From assembly GCA_964488555.1 (NCBI GenBank), contig CAZAUF010000002.1, positions 62,001-126,000 on the forward strand: a stretch of DNA of 64,000 nucleotides. Reading direction: 5' to 3'. A program made the position numbers and the translations under genes. Below the pieces are notes generated by a model. That model saw only the letters and a program-made list of their open reading frames with translations, made no database searches and had not been told where the DNA came from. Positions 8,502 through 16,834 of this stretch are shown here, one piece after another. Every line of letters begins with the position of its first letter. Positions within the stretch are counted from its first letter, which is position 1. The DNA is from UBA2112 sp964488555. GTDB taxonomy: Bacteria > Patescibacteriota > Saccharimonadia > Saccharimonadales > Saccharimonadaceae.

Positions 8502-10261
8502 TATTTCTCTCCTCTTATAAGTGTGCTTAGTTGGCGTAAATATTCTTTTGCAGCAGCTTCGTCGCCACGCTCCAAGGCGGCTTCTTGTTGCTGTAGCAGA
8601 TATTCTTTGCTGTTCGTTTTTTGGTAGTTTGCTTGCAACGATCGCAGGGCTTCGGTGGCTGTACTAACGCGATTTTCTTCGCTCCAGTTCACACCATCTA
8701 CGTCGGGTTTTACTAACAACATTGTAACATATTCTATATAGTTTTGTAAGCTCTCTGGAACTTGGTCCACCACATTTCCCCTGTTTTGTGCGATATACGA
8801 TGCCACGGCCTGTCGATAATCGCCTCGAAAAACTTTTGGATCAACACCTGCTATCTGCTCCTGCACTCTCACGTCGACAAGCGCGACGGCAAGGAGTGTG
8901 TCCTGTATGGGGTCTGGTGTTATGACAATTGACGCTTCATGCTTGCCAGACTTCACCGTGCGGCGAGGCTTAGCTTGCTCTTCATCAGAAGTCATCATTT
9001 TAGCGACCAACGCCTTGCGTGTCGTATCAGTCATAGCTGCTATTTTCGTAAGATAGTGATCTTGCTCTACGGGATCTTTCAGCATGCGCACTATACGCAA
9101 AGCGGCAGTCGTAAAAGCTCGCTTACCAGCTATTGCTTTGATGTCTTCTCTGGCTGCGAACTGTTCTATAACCCAATCCACGACCGGCTGTGATGAATCG
9201 ATGGCATTTTTCCATAGCTTAGGATCGCGCTGGATCAGCTCATCAGGATCTTTCGCTTCGTCTGGCAGTGTCACGATAGTGAGCTCCACACCGACAGATT
9301 GAGCAATGGGAATCGCACGTTCAGTCGCCGCGACGCCTGCTTTGTCTCCATCAAATGCCAGCTTGATATGAGATGTCAAACGATTCAATGCACGAAGATG
9401 ATGATCAGTCATGGCGGTACCGGCCGTCGCGACGACGGCTTGCATGTCTACTTGATGGCTACTCACTACATCCAAATTCCCCTCTACTATGACCACGTGG
9501 TCAGCCTTCCGAATTGCTTCTTTGGCTTGTGAAAGTCCAAACACATGGCGACTTTTGTCGTATAGCAATGTTTGTGGAGTATTCAGGTATTTCGGTGCGC
9601 CTGGGTCGTCCTTGATGATGCGTCCGGTAAACCCAATAACCTGACCGGTTCCATCCATGAGCGGTACCATCATACGACCTCGGTAAAGATCTCCTCCGAA
9701 ACGGTTCGTGAGACCGGCATCCTTGATCTCTTGCTTACTAAAGCCCTTTTTGGCAAGGAATCCCACGAGTGCATCGTTGCTATCCGGTGCGTATCCTATA
9801 CGAAAATCTTGAACAACTTTTTTACTCAACCCCCGTTTTCTAAAGATGTACTCCTGTGCGTGGGTATTACTGAGGAGGCTTTTCTGGTAGTACGTCGCTG
9901 CTAATTCATTTGCTTCAAAAAGTCGCTTCTTGCGCTGAGCGAGGTCCTTTGATCCGCTACTTTGATAGAGTGATAGATCAACACCTGCTCGTCGCGCAAG
10001 CAATTCCAGCGTTTGGCGAAAATCCAAACCTTCGACTTCCATGACGAAACTGAAAAGATCACCACCCTTCCCCGAGCTAAAATCATGCCATATGTGCTTG
10101 TCGGGGCTGACGAAAAAACTCGGCGTCTTTTCTCCCGAAAACGGACTGAGACCCTTGAAGTTACGTCCTGCACGCTTGAGCTGTACATACTCGCCTATCA
10201 CATCTTCGATGTTGAGTCTGGCGCGTACTTCCTCTTTAGCATCGTCACGCATATTTTGCAT
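8501..10261 (-). CDS. dnaG: DNA primase without zinc-binding residues
   Basis: Makes RNA primers for replication. The N-terminal domain aligns with the CHC2 zinc domain (SPFSGEKTPSFFVSPDK, then HDFSSGKGGDLFSF), but the usual ligands Cys, His, Cys, Cys are replaced by Ser, Ser, Asp and Ser. No zinc can be bound in the usual way. The TOPRIM catalytic core is intact: VVIVEGNLDVV with its Glu and KLAFDGDKAG with its Asp pair. The C-terminal helicase-binding part is short and divergent. The start ATG at 10261 is supported by TACAAT at 10268-10273, 6 nt upstream. It is co-transcribed with rpoD. Confidence 0.95.
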   Translation of the reverse strand: MQNMRDDAKEEVRARLNIEDVIGEYVQLKRAGRNFKGLSPFSGEKTPSFFVSPDKHIWHDFSSGKGGDLFSFVMEVEGLDFRQTLELLARRAGVDLSLYQSSGSKDLAQRKKRLFEANELAATYYQKSLLSNTHAQEYIFRKRGLSKKVVQDFRIGYAPDSNDALVGFLAKKGFSKQEIKDAGLTNRFGGDLYRGRMMVPLMDGTGQVIGFTGRIIKDDPGAPKYLNTPQTLLYDKSRHVFGLSQAKEAIRKADHVVIVEGNLDVVSSHQVDMQAVVATAGTAMTDHHLRALNRLTSHIKLAFDGDKAGVAATERAIPIAQSVGVELTIVTLPDEAKDPDELIQRDPKLWKNAIDSSQPVVDWVIEQFAAREDIKAIAGKRAFTTAALRIVRMLKDPVEQDHYLTKIAAMTDTTRKALVAKMMTSDEEQAKPRRTVKSGKHEASIVITPDPIQDTLLAVALVDVRVQEQIAGVDPKVFRGDYRQAVASYIAQNRGNVVDQVPESLQNYIEYVTMLLVKPDVDGVNWSEENRVSTATEALRSLQANYQKTNSKEYLLQQQEAALERGDEAAAKEYLRQLSTLIRGEK

Positions 10262-10267
10262 ATCTGT

Positions 10268-10273
10268 ATTGTA
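10268..10273 (-). promoter_or_regulatory. -10 hexamer of dnaG-rpoD, leaderless type
   Basis: TACAAT on the minus strand, 6 nt before the dnaG ATG. It also decides between this ATG and the in-frame ATG three codons later. Confidence 0.55.
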
Positions 10274-10317
10274 ACACTCTTTACCTCTGTAATCGGTTAT
10301 GCTTTAATGTAAAGGAC

Positions 10318-11085
10318 ATGGACCCAAACCAACAACCGAATCAGGCACCCTCTCCCTCTCCTGCGCCACAGCCAGGCGGACCCCAGTCGCCCACGACTCC
10401 GGTTGCAGCACCATACACACCATCGGCACAGGTGCCCTATCAGCAACCTACACCGCAGCCCCCTACTAGTTATGGTGTCGAGCCACAGCCAGCATACGAT
10501 CCAAACTATCTGGACTCTATCGCACCCGTAGCACCTCGACCGACATTTTTCAGTGGTAGCTTCGGCAAAATATTTTTTGCCATGATTGGGGTATTCGTCT
10601 TGGCTGTCAGCCTCATTATTGCATTTAGCGGCAAGGACAACACCGCGGATCTGCAGCAAATTGCCGTAAGGCTCGACAATCTCATCAAAGTAGTCAAAAA
10701 AGTACAGCCTGACTTAAAAAGCAATAATCTTTCAACGACGAATAGTAACTACACTATTTGGATGACAGACAGCCTGCGAGACGCAAACGATTTATTGAGT
10801 CAGGCCGGTGTCAAGAAAACCCAGTACAACAAAGAGATGGTCTCAGAAGAGGCGACGCTGGCTGACGAACTAGCCGAAACATTCGAAGATGCACGCCTCA
10901 ATGCAACTCTTGATCGCGTCTATGCACGTACTATGGCATCAGAAGCAGAAAAGTTGATGAACATGTTTAACCTGATGGCGAAGCAAAGTGGCGCACCAGC
11001 CATACGCGACTACGCCAAAACAAGCAGTGCAAACCTGGAACCTATTCAAAAATCATTCGATGACTACATCGATGACGGCAACTAA
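10318..11085 (+). CDS. Proline-rich N-terminus, single-pass membrane protein
   Basis: 255 aa. Residues 1-75 are rich in Pro, Gln, Ala and Ser, and a membrane segment follows at about 82-104 (KIFFAMIGVFVLAVSLIIAF). The remainder is a helical domain with predicted coiled character (RLDNLIKVVKKVQ, EEATLADELAETFEDARL). The disordered N-terminus would be cytoplasmic and the helical domain extracellular. I recognise no family. AAAGGA lies just before the ATG, and TTTAAT at 10303-10308 may be the -10. It is divergent from dnaG. Confidence 0.75.
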   Translation: MDPNQQPNQAPSPSPAPQPGGPQSPTTPVAAPYTPSAQVPYQQPTPQPPTSYGVEPQPAYDPNYLDSIAPVAPRPTFFSGSFGKIFFAMIGVFVLAVSLIIAFSGKDNTADLQQIAVRLDNLIKVVKKVQPDLKSNNLSTTNSNYTIWMTDSLRDANDLLSQAGVKKTQYNKEMVSEEATLADELAETFEDARLNATLDRVYARTMASEAEKLMNMFNLMAKQSGAPAIRDYAKTSSANLEPIQKSFDDYIDDGN

Positions 11086-11094
11086 CCGGATCTG

Positions 11095-11430
11095 CTATAG
11101 TGTCCCGCCTACAAGCTGGTAGCTCAGGCGGGTCAAGTCAAATATTTCATCGTCGGTCAGCTGACCACTGCATATAATTGTGTTCCAATGCTTTTTATTC
11201 AGGTGATAGCCTGGTAAAACACTTTCGTACTTTTCACGAAGATGTTCGGCCAGCTGCGGATCACACTTTAGGCTGACTCTGAGTGGCGTACTACCTTCCG
11301 CGACGATCGCGACAATTTTTCCATCTGGTTTATCGCCGTATTTATACACAGCAGTACCTTCGCCAAACGGATAGTCCAGCCAGACCTTTGGCAATTCAAG
11401 TATGAATTCTTCGAATTCTTTATGTGTCAT
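11095..11430 (-). CDS. MmcQ/YjbR family protein
   Basis: 111 aa with the family pattern: LPKVWLDYPFGEGTAVYKYGDKPDGKIVAIV, then RVSLKCDP and a late LNKKHWNTIIC segment. The family has a CyaY-like fold and is reported to bind DNA in some members; its cellular role is not settled. Its ATG overlaps the orn stop by 4 nt, so the two are translated from one message. Confidence 0.85.
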   Translation of the reverse strand: MTHKEFEEFILELPKVWLDYPFGEGTAVYKYGDKPDGKIVAIVAEGSTPLRVSLKCDPQLAEHLREKYESVLPGYHLNKKHWNTIICSGQLTDDEIFDLTRLSYQLVGGTL

Positions 11431-11975
11431 AGCCGTACTTTACCCAGATAGTACTTCAATTCCATTATACTGCCACGAACGTCATCGATTGCACGGTGCA
11501 TCTCTGGTTTTGCGAATCTTTTGTCGTATTTACCGTCAAACACAACCTTCCAGGCACTGACATCAAGCATGCGGTAGTGCAAGCGAGCGTTAAATCGCGT
11601 CCACTCGTTTTCGATAAACTTGCGGTCTTGGTGAATCGAATTACCTGCCAGGATAACTCGCTCGTCCGCATCAAAATGCTTGTCGATAAACTCCAGTAGT
11701 TCATTTTCGACCGTTCGACCGTTTTTTGCCCTGTCAGAGTTGTTCTGGGCGATGAGCGCGTCACGTACCTCGGGAAACTTGTCCCAAAAATCCGGTGCCG
11801 CTTTCATGCGTTTCGCAACGAGGTTCGGTCCGACTTTTTTGGCTGCTTCGTACGTGGCTATCTCTTTAAAATCCCAGTCTGTCGCAATAGCAGCAACTTC
11901 AAGTATCCGATCCTCAACAGGATCAAGTCCAGTCATCTCCAAATCAATCCATAACACCTTGGCGCGTTTCGTCAT
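11427..11975 (-). CDS. orn: Oligoribonuclease
   Basis: Degrades 2-5-nt RNA fragments to mononucleotides, the last step of mRNA decay. The DEDDh residues are visible: LWIDLEMTGLDP (Asp, Glu), GNSIHQDRKF (Asp) and HRAIDDVRGSI (His, Asp). The length of 182 aa equals the usual size. TATAAT at 11982-11987 ends 6 nt before the ATG, a leaderless arrangement. It forms an operon with the downstream MmcQ-like gene. Confidence 0.94.
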   Translation of the reverse strand: MTKRAKVLWIDLEMTGLDPVEDRILEVAAIATDWDFKEIATYEAAKKVGPNLVAKRMKAAPDFWDKFPEVRDALIAQNNSDRAKNGRTVENELLEFIDKHFDADERVILAGNSIHQDRKFIENEWTRFNARLHYRMLDVSAWKVVFDGKYDKRFAKPEMHRAIDDVRGSIMELKYYLGKVRL

Positions 11976-11981
11976 AGGACC

Positions 11982-11987
11982 ATTATA
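11982..11987 (-). promoter_or_regulatory. -10 hexamer of orn, leaderless type
   Basis: Perfect TATAAT on the minus strand, 6 nt upstream of ATG 11975, in the 17-bp gap between msrB and orn. Confidence 0.6.
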
Positions 11988-11992
11988 CAGAT

Positions 11993-12391
11993 TTACGAGT
12001 GGCTTGGGTCAAACTTCAAACTCAACGAGTTGATACAGTATCGTTGGTCTGTCGGCGTGCCGTAGCCTTCTCCCTCGAACACGTGTCCCAAATGACTACC
12101 ACATGCGGCACATGTGACCTCTGTCCGACTCATACCTAAACTATCGTCTGGACTCAGCACCACGGTTCCAGGAATCGCATCATAAAAGCTTGGCCAGCCA
12201 CAGTGTGCATCAAATTTTTTGTCACTTTCGAATAGCCTTGCTCCGCATGCACCGCAGCTGTAGGTGCCAGGATCAAACACACTGTCATACTTACCACTAA
12301 ACGCTGGCTCCGTGCCCTTTTCTCGTAGCACATGGTACTGTTCGGGCGTGAGCTCTTTTCTCCATTGCTGGTCAGTTTTAGCCACCTTCAT
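11993..12391 (-). CDS. msrB: Peptide-methionine (R)-S-oxide reductase
   Basis: Repairs oxidised methionine (R epimer) in proteins. Two zinc CxxC pairs (CGACG and CAACG) frame the domain, HCGWPSF is the conserved core, and RYCINSLSL carries the catalytic Cys. The length of 132 aa is typical for a stand-alone MsrB. TAAAAT at 12398-12403 lies 6 nt before the ATG. Confidence 0.95.
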   Translation of the reverse strand: MKVAKTDQQWRKELTPEQYHVLREKGTEPAFSGKYDSVFDPGTYSCGACGARLFESDKKFDAHCGWPSFYDAIPGTVVLSPDDSLGMSRTEVTCAACGSHLGHVFEGEGYGTPTDQRYCINSLSLKFDPSHS

Positions 12392-12484
12392 ACTTCCATT
12401 TTACAAGGTATGGACGGTTCAATCACGCCTACAACAAATATTGCAGAGAAGTACAGAACAAGATATCTGATTGCGAACAGCTGT

Positions 12485-12907
12485 TTATTTTTTCTTATCG
12501 AGCTGATCCAGCTTGGCTACTTTCACCAAAATATAGACGACAAAAATCGTTGCGGTGAGCGTAATCACTGATGAAAGAGCGGCACCCCATTGAAAATCAG
12601 CCGTACGCCCCCATAGTTCAACATGCCATGTCTGCTGCTCGAGGTTGTCATGCGTACCCACAAGAAACTGTACGATCGGCGTAATAAATCCTTCGACGAT
12701 TGTCTTTACAGTTCCACTGGCGACCGTACCAATCGCGAGACCAACTGCCAAGCCGACGATTCCTTGCGTGCGTATAAAATCAATGAAGCCGGATGCGTGT
12801 CCGGCGGCTTTTTTGACGACAGCCTTTTCTCTTGCGGTACGTGCTCTCTCGGCGGCGCGCGCTTTGGCCGCTGCGACCTTGCGCTTTGCTGACTTAGTAT
12901 CTGCCAT
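12485..12907 (-). CDS. mscL: Large-conductance mechanosensitive channel with basic N-terminal extension
   Basis: Releases solutes when membrane tension rises after osmotic downshock. The MscL core begins at SGFIDFIRTQGIVGLAVGLAIG (first pore helix, Gly/Ala packed), continues with TVKTIVEGFITPIVQF and ends with the second membrane helix and KLDQLDKKK. About 45 residues of Lys/Arg/Ala-rich helix precede the core; the usual N-terminus is about 15. I chose ATG 12907; in-frame ATGs at 12916 and 12928 are alternatives. Promoter TTGTAT (12967-12972), 17 nt, TAGAAT (12944-12949). Confidence 0.88.
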   Translation of the reverse strand: MADTKSAKRKVAAAKARAAERARTAREKAVVKKAAGHASGFIDFIRTQGIVGLAVGLAIGTVASGTVKTIVEGFITPIVQFLVGTHDNLEQQTWHVELWGRTADFQWGAALSSVITLTATIFVVYILVKVAKLDQLDKKK

Positions 12908-12943
12908 ACTTCTCATATCTCCATTCATCTGGTAATATTTCTT

Positions 12944-12972
12944 ATTCTATAAGTTCTCTCAGATGTATACAA
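12944..12972 (-). promoter_or_regulatory. Promoter of mscL
   Basis: TTGTAT (12967-12972), 17-nt spacer, TAGAAT (12944-12949) on the minus strand. It implies that mscL does not depend on read-through from the structured region upstream. Confidence 0.5.
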
Positions 12973-13010
12973 GCGGTCAGGAGGGGGTGGTGTGTGCCCC
13001 TCCTGACCGC
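12973..13010. terminator. Strong 14-bp GC-rich hairpin
   Basis: Arms at 12973-12986 (GCGGTCAGGAGGGG) and 12997-13010 pair perfectly around a 10-nt GT-rich loop. No U-tract follows on either strand, so it may be an RNA 3' end or a processing barrier rather than a classic intrinsic terminator. Confidence 0.5.
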
Positions 13011-13104
13011 AGTGACGATAACCCTGTTTAGGTGTCTCGCCACCGATGCCAGGATCACCAGCATCGAAGTAATGTACGCCGCGCGGATGGTAAGCCCTCG
13101 AACA

Positions 13105-13127
13105 AAAAATCTCGCCGGTGTCGGCGA
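13105..13127 (-). terminator. Intrinsic terminator downstream of argS
   Basis: CTCGCCG, loop ACAC, CGGCGAG, then ATTTTTT on the minus strand (stem 13110-13127, U-tract 13109-13103). It ends transcription from argS unless the upstream CGGCGAGTT arm captures its 5' strand. Confidence 0.75.
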
Positions 13128-13235
13128 GTTGTTCTGTGCGGTGAAAACAGGAACTAACTCGCCGGAACGCCAATAATCACGAGGAGAGCCTCGCGGTTAG
13201 TGATTGCGTTTTGGCGGAAGTTATTTCCCATGCAT
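13105..13235 (-). promoter_or_regulatory. Structured leader-like region with terminator and competing antiterminator arms
   Basis: Downstream of argS on the same strand. The first element is a long hairpin (about 13168-13217) of three stacked helices, CGCCAA/TTGGCG, AATCAC/GTGATT and GAGG/CCTC. Then CGGCGAGTT (13156-13164) can pair with AACTCGCCG (13121-13129), while the same CTCGCCG can instead pair with the downstream CGGCGAG, which is followed by ATTTTTT. This is the layout of an attenuator or riboswitch expression platform. A 25-codon ORF (13231-13154, MGNNFRQNAITNREALL...) overlaps the first hairpin and could be a leader peptide. The controlled gene is not obvious, since mscL seems to have its own promoter. 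Confidence 0.45.
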
Positions 13236-13243
13236 TCAGAATA

Positions 13244-14878
13244 CTATATTTTTTCAGGGGCGGCAATGCCGAGAATCATGAGTCCTGCGCGTAATGTGTC
13301 TGCATATACTGCTACTAGTCCTGCGCGATGCGCTTCATGCTCGCTGCCGACCACCTGGTTTTTTTCGTAGTATCTGTTAAATTCCTGCGCTAGCTCAAAC
13401 AAGTAGCTACAAATATGATGTGGTTCAAGCGTCCGCGTAGCAAGCTCCACCACTTCGCGATATTCTCCCATCTTCCGTACCAGCATACGATCTTCGTCGT
13501 GGACTTCTGTCGGTCGCTGTATGTCGCCACTGGAGACTTTTTCCAAAATACGACGTGCCCTCGCATGTGCATACTGCAAGTAACTTCCCGTGTTACCGGT
13601 CAAGCTCACCGCATCATTTACGTCAAATACCACATCTCCGCCAATCTTTACCTTGAGGAACTGATATCGGAGGGCACCTGCGATAATGTCATCGGTCGGA
13701 TCACCGCCTCGCTCCGTAATAGCGTGTCTAAACTGGTCGAACAGCCAGTCTATCTCGATGACTTCTCCGGTTCGAGAACTCATCTTGCCCGTCGTTAGCT
13801 TGACTAGGCCTGTCGGATAATTCTTCAATTTACCCTTCAGCTCAGGTATCGCAAGCTCGCTAGCCGCGATGACACCCTTGAAATATGCAGCTTGTTCTCC
13901 GCCAGTCACGACAATACTTTCATCCATATTCGGATAGTCCGCATACTTCAGTCGAATCAATCCCATATCGTGCGCACCATAGAGACCATTTCCATGCGAA
14001 CCAATATAGACGTTGTCAAATGATCCGTATTTGCTGCCCTCAAACACATACGCACCATCAGACTTAGTAAACACCTCTGGCGTGTGTTCGATGATTAACC
14101 TTTTCCCTGGCTCTTCTGTTTCACTTTCCACATACCGACGCTCTGTCGGCACGTTACCAAGTCGTGCTACGATAGCATCGATTTCGTCGTAGCTCCATTT
14201 CGCACACAGGTCATACACAGCTTTATATGTCGGATCATCGAGCACAAACGACTGTTTTGCTAGTTCGTCTACTTCTTTTTTTACCTCTTCGGACTCTTTT
14301 GCCGCTCTTGACCCGTCGGCATACATTCGACTCATGAACCGGTTGCGCTCATCCGCTGGTATAGCTTCCAGTTTGGAGATGTCTCCATCTGTTTCACGTA
14401 GGATTGCCCACATACTCTTCCCCACATGCGTCCCTACGTCGCCATGATAGCTCACGCGATGTACTTTCGCACCGTCGACGGCTAGGAGGTTCGCTATCGT
14501 GTCGGCCAAGATTGCGTTATACGCATGTCCGATATGCATAGCCTTGAATGGGTTGGGGTTGTTTGTCTCGATGACAACCGTCTGCCCAGCCCGTCCTGGT
14601 ATTGGTTCGCGTCTCGTCAAATCGAGTAGTGCCTCACGAGACAAAGTGAGGTTGATGAATCCAGGACCTGCGACCTCTACTTGTTCAAACTCGCCAGTCT
14701 CGCGGAGCCTCTCTGCTAGTCGCTCGGCGATTTCGCGCGGTGGCTTGCCAACTCGACCTGCCAGTTGCATTGCCACATTGGTGGCATAGTCGCCAAACTG
14801 AGGTTCAGGGCGCGTCAAGGTCACGATGACATTCACATCGAATTCATCTGCGACCAGCTGAGCAATTTTTGTATCCAT
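13244..14878 (-). CDS. argS: Arginyl-tRNA synthetase
   Basis: Charges tRNA-Arg. The class I signature HIGHAYNAILADTI follows NPNPFKAM, the KMSKS equivalent is GKMSSRTGEV, the N-terminal additional domain is present (residues 1-90), and the C-terminal DALR anticodon-binding domain ends the protein. 544 aa is normal for bacterial ArgS. TATAAT at 14887-14892 lies 8 nt before the ATG. The cognate tRNA-Arg(GCG) is encoded at 62276-62352. Confidence 0.96.
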   Translation of the reverse strand: MDTKIAQLVADEFDVNVIVTLTRPEPQFGDYATNVAMQLAGRVGKPPREIAERLAERLRETGEFEQVEVAGPGFINLTLSREALLDLTRREPIPGRAGQTVVIETNNPNPFKAMHIGHAYNAILADTIANLLAVDGAKVHRVSYHGDVGTHVGKSMWAILRETDGDISKLEAIPADERNRFMSRMYADGSRAAKESEEVKKEVDELAKQSFVLDDPTYKAVYDLCAKWSYDEIDAIVARLGNVPTERRYVESETEEPGKRLIIEHTPEVFTKSDGAYVFEGSKYGSFDNVYIGSHGNGLYGAHDMGLIRLKYADYPNMDESIVVTGGEQAAYFKGVIAASELAIPELKGKLKNYPTGLVKLTTGKMSSRTGEVIEIDWLFDQFRHAITERGGDPTDDIIAGALRYQFLKVKIGGDVVFDVNDAVSLTGNTGSYLQYAHARARRILEKVSSGDIQRPTEVHDEDRMLVRKMGEYREVVELATRTLEPHHICSYLFELAQEFNRYYEKNQVVGSEHEAHRAGLVAVYADTLRAGLMILGIAAPEKI

Positions 14879-14908
14879 TGCTCACAATTATAACAGATAA
14901 CAAGGGGT

Positions 14909-15106
14909 TTAGACGTCTGCTTCGAAATCAAATTCCTGGCTTGCCTGCGCTTCTATCTCTGCCAGTTCGTACTGACTTTCAAGTGCTTCGCCCAAGACAC
15001 CGCCCGATACGGCACTAATGCCTTTGATGTTGTGAAGCAGATATCGCAACACACGGTTGTCATCATGATAGTTTACTGGTTCGTTGTTGGTACTAAAGTT
15101 GTTCAT
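14909..15106 (-). CDS. Small acidic hypothetical protein, 65 aa
   Basis: MNNFSTNNEPVNYHDDNRVL opens the protein, followed by a central GISAVSGGVLGEAL helix and an acidic C-terminus. I recognise no family. It is supported by a clear promoter, TTGACA (15162-15167), 17 nt, TATTAT (15139-15144), with a 30-nt A-rich leader before the ATG. Confidence 0.6.
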   Translation of the reverse strand: MNNFSTNNEPVNYHDDNRVLRYLLHNIKGISAVSGGVLGEALESQYELAEIEAQASQEFDFEADV

Positions 15107-15138
15107 GCTGTTTATGTTTTACCTTTATAGATAGATAC

Positions 15139-15167
15139 ATAATAGCACTTGTGTTTAAAAATGTCAA
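15139..15167 (-). promoter_or_regulatory. Near-consensus promoter of the 65-aa gene
   Basis: TTGACA, 17-nt spacer, TATTAT on the minus strand. It belongs to the TTGACA-class promoters seen at several surface or unknown genes in this window. Confidence 0.6.
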
Positions 15168-15170
15168 GTC

Positions 15171-16748
15171 CTACAACACTGAACGGATCAGTCCGACAAA
15201 GAGCGGATGCGGACGATTAGGACGAGATTTCAGCTCGGGATGAGCTTGTGTAGCAACAAAATACGGATTATCCGACGCTTCGACGAACTCAACTAGCCGT
15301 CCGTCAGGTGACGTACCGCTAATCGTTATACCTCCCTGCTCTATCGACGCCTTAAACGCTTGATTCACCTCATAGCGGTGACGATGCCGCTCCACAACGT
15401 CGGTCGCGCCGTATGCTTCGGCCGCCTTGGTTCCAGCTTGCAACTGAGCTTCGTAGTTACCGAGGCGTAGCGTCCCGCCGGTGGATTCCTTGCCCTGCTG
15501 ACCATCCATGATATAGACCACGTTGTGTGGTGTGTTCGGGTCAAATTCTGTACTATTTGCGTCCGATAGGCCTGCTCGACGGGCAGCCGCGATGACTGCC
15601 ACCTGCAGCCCCAGGCATATGCCCAGATACGGCTTGCCGTGCTCCAACGCGTACGAGGCGGCGGCAATCTTGCCCGATACGCCGCGTTCGCCGAATCCAC
15701 CAGGCACCAACAGCGCGTCCACGCTGGCAAAGTCATCCTCTGTCGCTGCTTCGGCATTGATCCACTTGATTTCCACACCTACATCTTCTTGCCAACCAGC
15801 CGCTTTGAGAGCTTCAAGTACAGAGATATATGTGTCTTCGTTGTCCATATATTTCGCGACCATACCCACGCTAACAGTTCGCTCGTGCTGTTTGGTTTGC
15901 TTTTCGACTATCTCTTTCCACTTGGTCAAATTCGGCTCGTTCTGATTGCCGGTAAATTTTGCCAAAACATCATTGATACCACTGGCAGCGATAGAAAGCG
16001 GTACTTCGAACACTGTCGAGGCATTCGGCAGCAGCACAACCGCCTCTTCGCGAACACCGCTAAACAGACTAATCTTGCGTGCTACACCCGCCGGAGCCGG
16101 ACTGTCGGTCCGCACAATGACACTGTCTGGAACGATACCGAACCCGCGCAGGTCGTTGAGTGCGTTTTGAGCCGGTTTCGTCTTGAACTCTTTGCTTGTG
16201 CCGATGAATGGCACGTACACGACATGGACATACAAGCAGTTTTCGCGACCGACCCGCCCTGCAAACTCACGAATCGCTTCGACGAAGCTCAAACCCTCGT
16301 AGTCACCGACCGTACCACCAATTTCGACGATATGCACATCGGCACCGTCAGCCGCATCCTGAATGGCATCTTGGATAGCTCCAGTCAAATGAGGTACCAA
16401 CTGGACAGTTTTGCCGCCAAACTTTCCCGCTCGCTCATCCGCAATCAATTGTTGCAATAGTCGCCCGCTGAGAGTGGCGTTCTTTTGCGTTAGTTCCAAA
16501 TCTAAAAATCGTTCGTAATGACCCAGATCCAAATCTGTTTCGGCACCATCAACGGTCACGAAACACTCACCATGTTCGGCAGGATTTAAAAGCCCCGCAT
16601 CTACATTAAGATACGGGTCGCATTTTTGAATCGAAACTTTTGCACCTTTGGCTTGTAACACCGCACCAATACTTGCCGCGCTGATACCTTTACCGACACC
16701 CGACAGAACACCGCCTGTTACAAAAATAAACTTTTGATTTTTCTCCAT
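15171..16748 (-). CDS. pyrG: CTP synthase
   Basis: Converts UTP to CTP using glutamine nitrogen. The synthetase domain has FVTGGVLSGVGKGISAASIG at residues 8-27 and the DPYLNVDAG metal loop. The glutaminase domain has the nucleophile loop PYLGICLGLQVAV and the C-terminal His-x-Glu in HPELKSRP. The start is ATG 16748, 9 nt after GGAGAG and matching the usual N-terminus; the in-frame ATG at 16766 would add six residues. About 525 aa, full length. Confidence 0.95.
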   Translation of the reverse strand: MEKNQKFIFVTGGVLSGVGKGISAASIGAVLQAKGAKVSIQKCDPYLNVDAGLLNPAEHGECFVTVDGAETDLDLGHYERFLDLELTQKNATLSGRLLQQLIADERAGKFGGKTVQLVPHLTGAIQDAIQDAADGADVHIVEIGGTVGDYEGLSFVEAIREFAGRVGRENCLYVHVVYVPFIGTSKEFKTKPAQNALNDLRGFGIVPDSVIVRTDSPAPAGVARKISLFSGVREEAVVLLPNASTVFEVPLSIAASGINDVLAKFTGNQNEPNLTKWKEIVEKQTKQHERTVSVGMVAKYMDNEDTYISVLEALKAAGWQEDVGVEIKWINAEAATEDDFASVDALLVPGGFGERGVSGKIAAASYALEHGKPYLGICLGLQVAVIAAARRAGLSDANSTEFDPNTPHNVVYIMDGQQGKESTGGTLRLGNYEAQLQAGTKAAEAYGATDVVERHRHRYEVNQAFKASIEQGGITISGTSPDGRLVEFVEASDNPYFVATQAHPELKSRPNRPHPLFVGLIRSVL

Positions 16749-16834
16749 AGGTTTTGTCTCTCCCATGGGAGTTCATTGTATCATCAAGCGTCGTGCTTAC
16801 GCCAGCATCACAGAGGTGAAAAAGTTATAGTATT

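Noticed and set aside
12925..13173. An 82-codon minus-strand frame through the structured region after argS, with peptide stretches that look protein-like
   Set aside because: It needs a TTG start, runs through a terminator with U-tract and a 14-bp GC hairpin, and matches no family I know. The RNA structure explains the sequence better.
13154..13231. 25-codon ORF with LLVII stretch as a branched-chain amino acid attenuator peptide
   Set aside because: Kept only as a possibility in the attenuator entry: no ilv or leu gene follows, and the ORF overlaps a hairpin that can stand alone.
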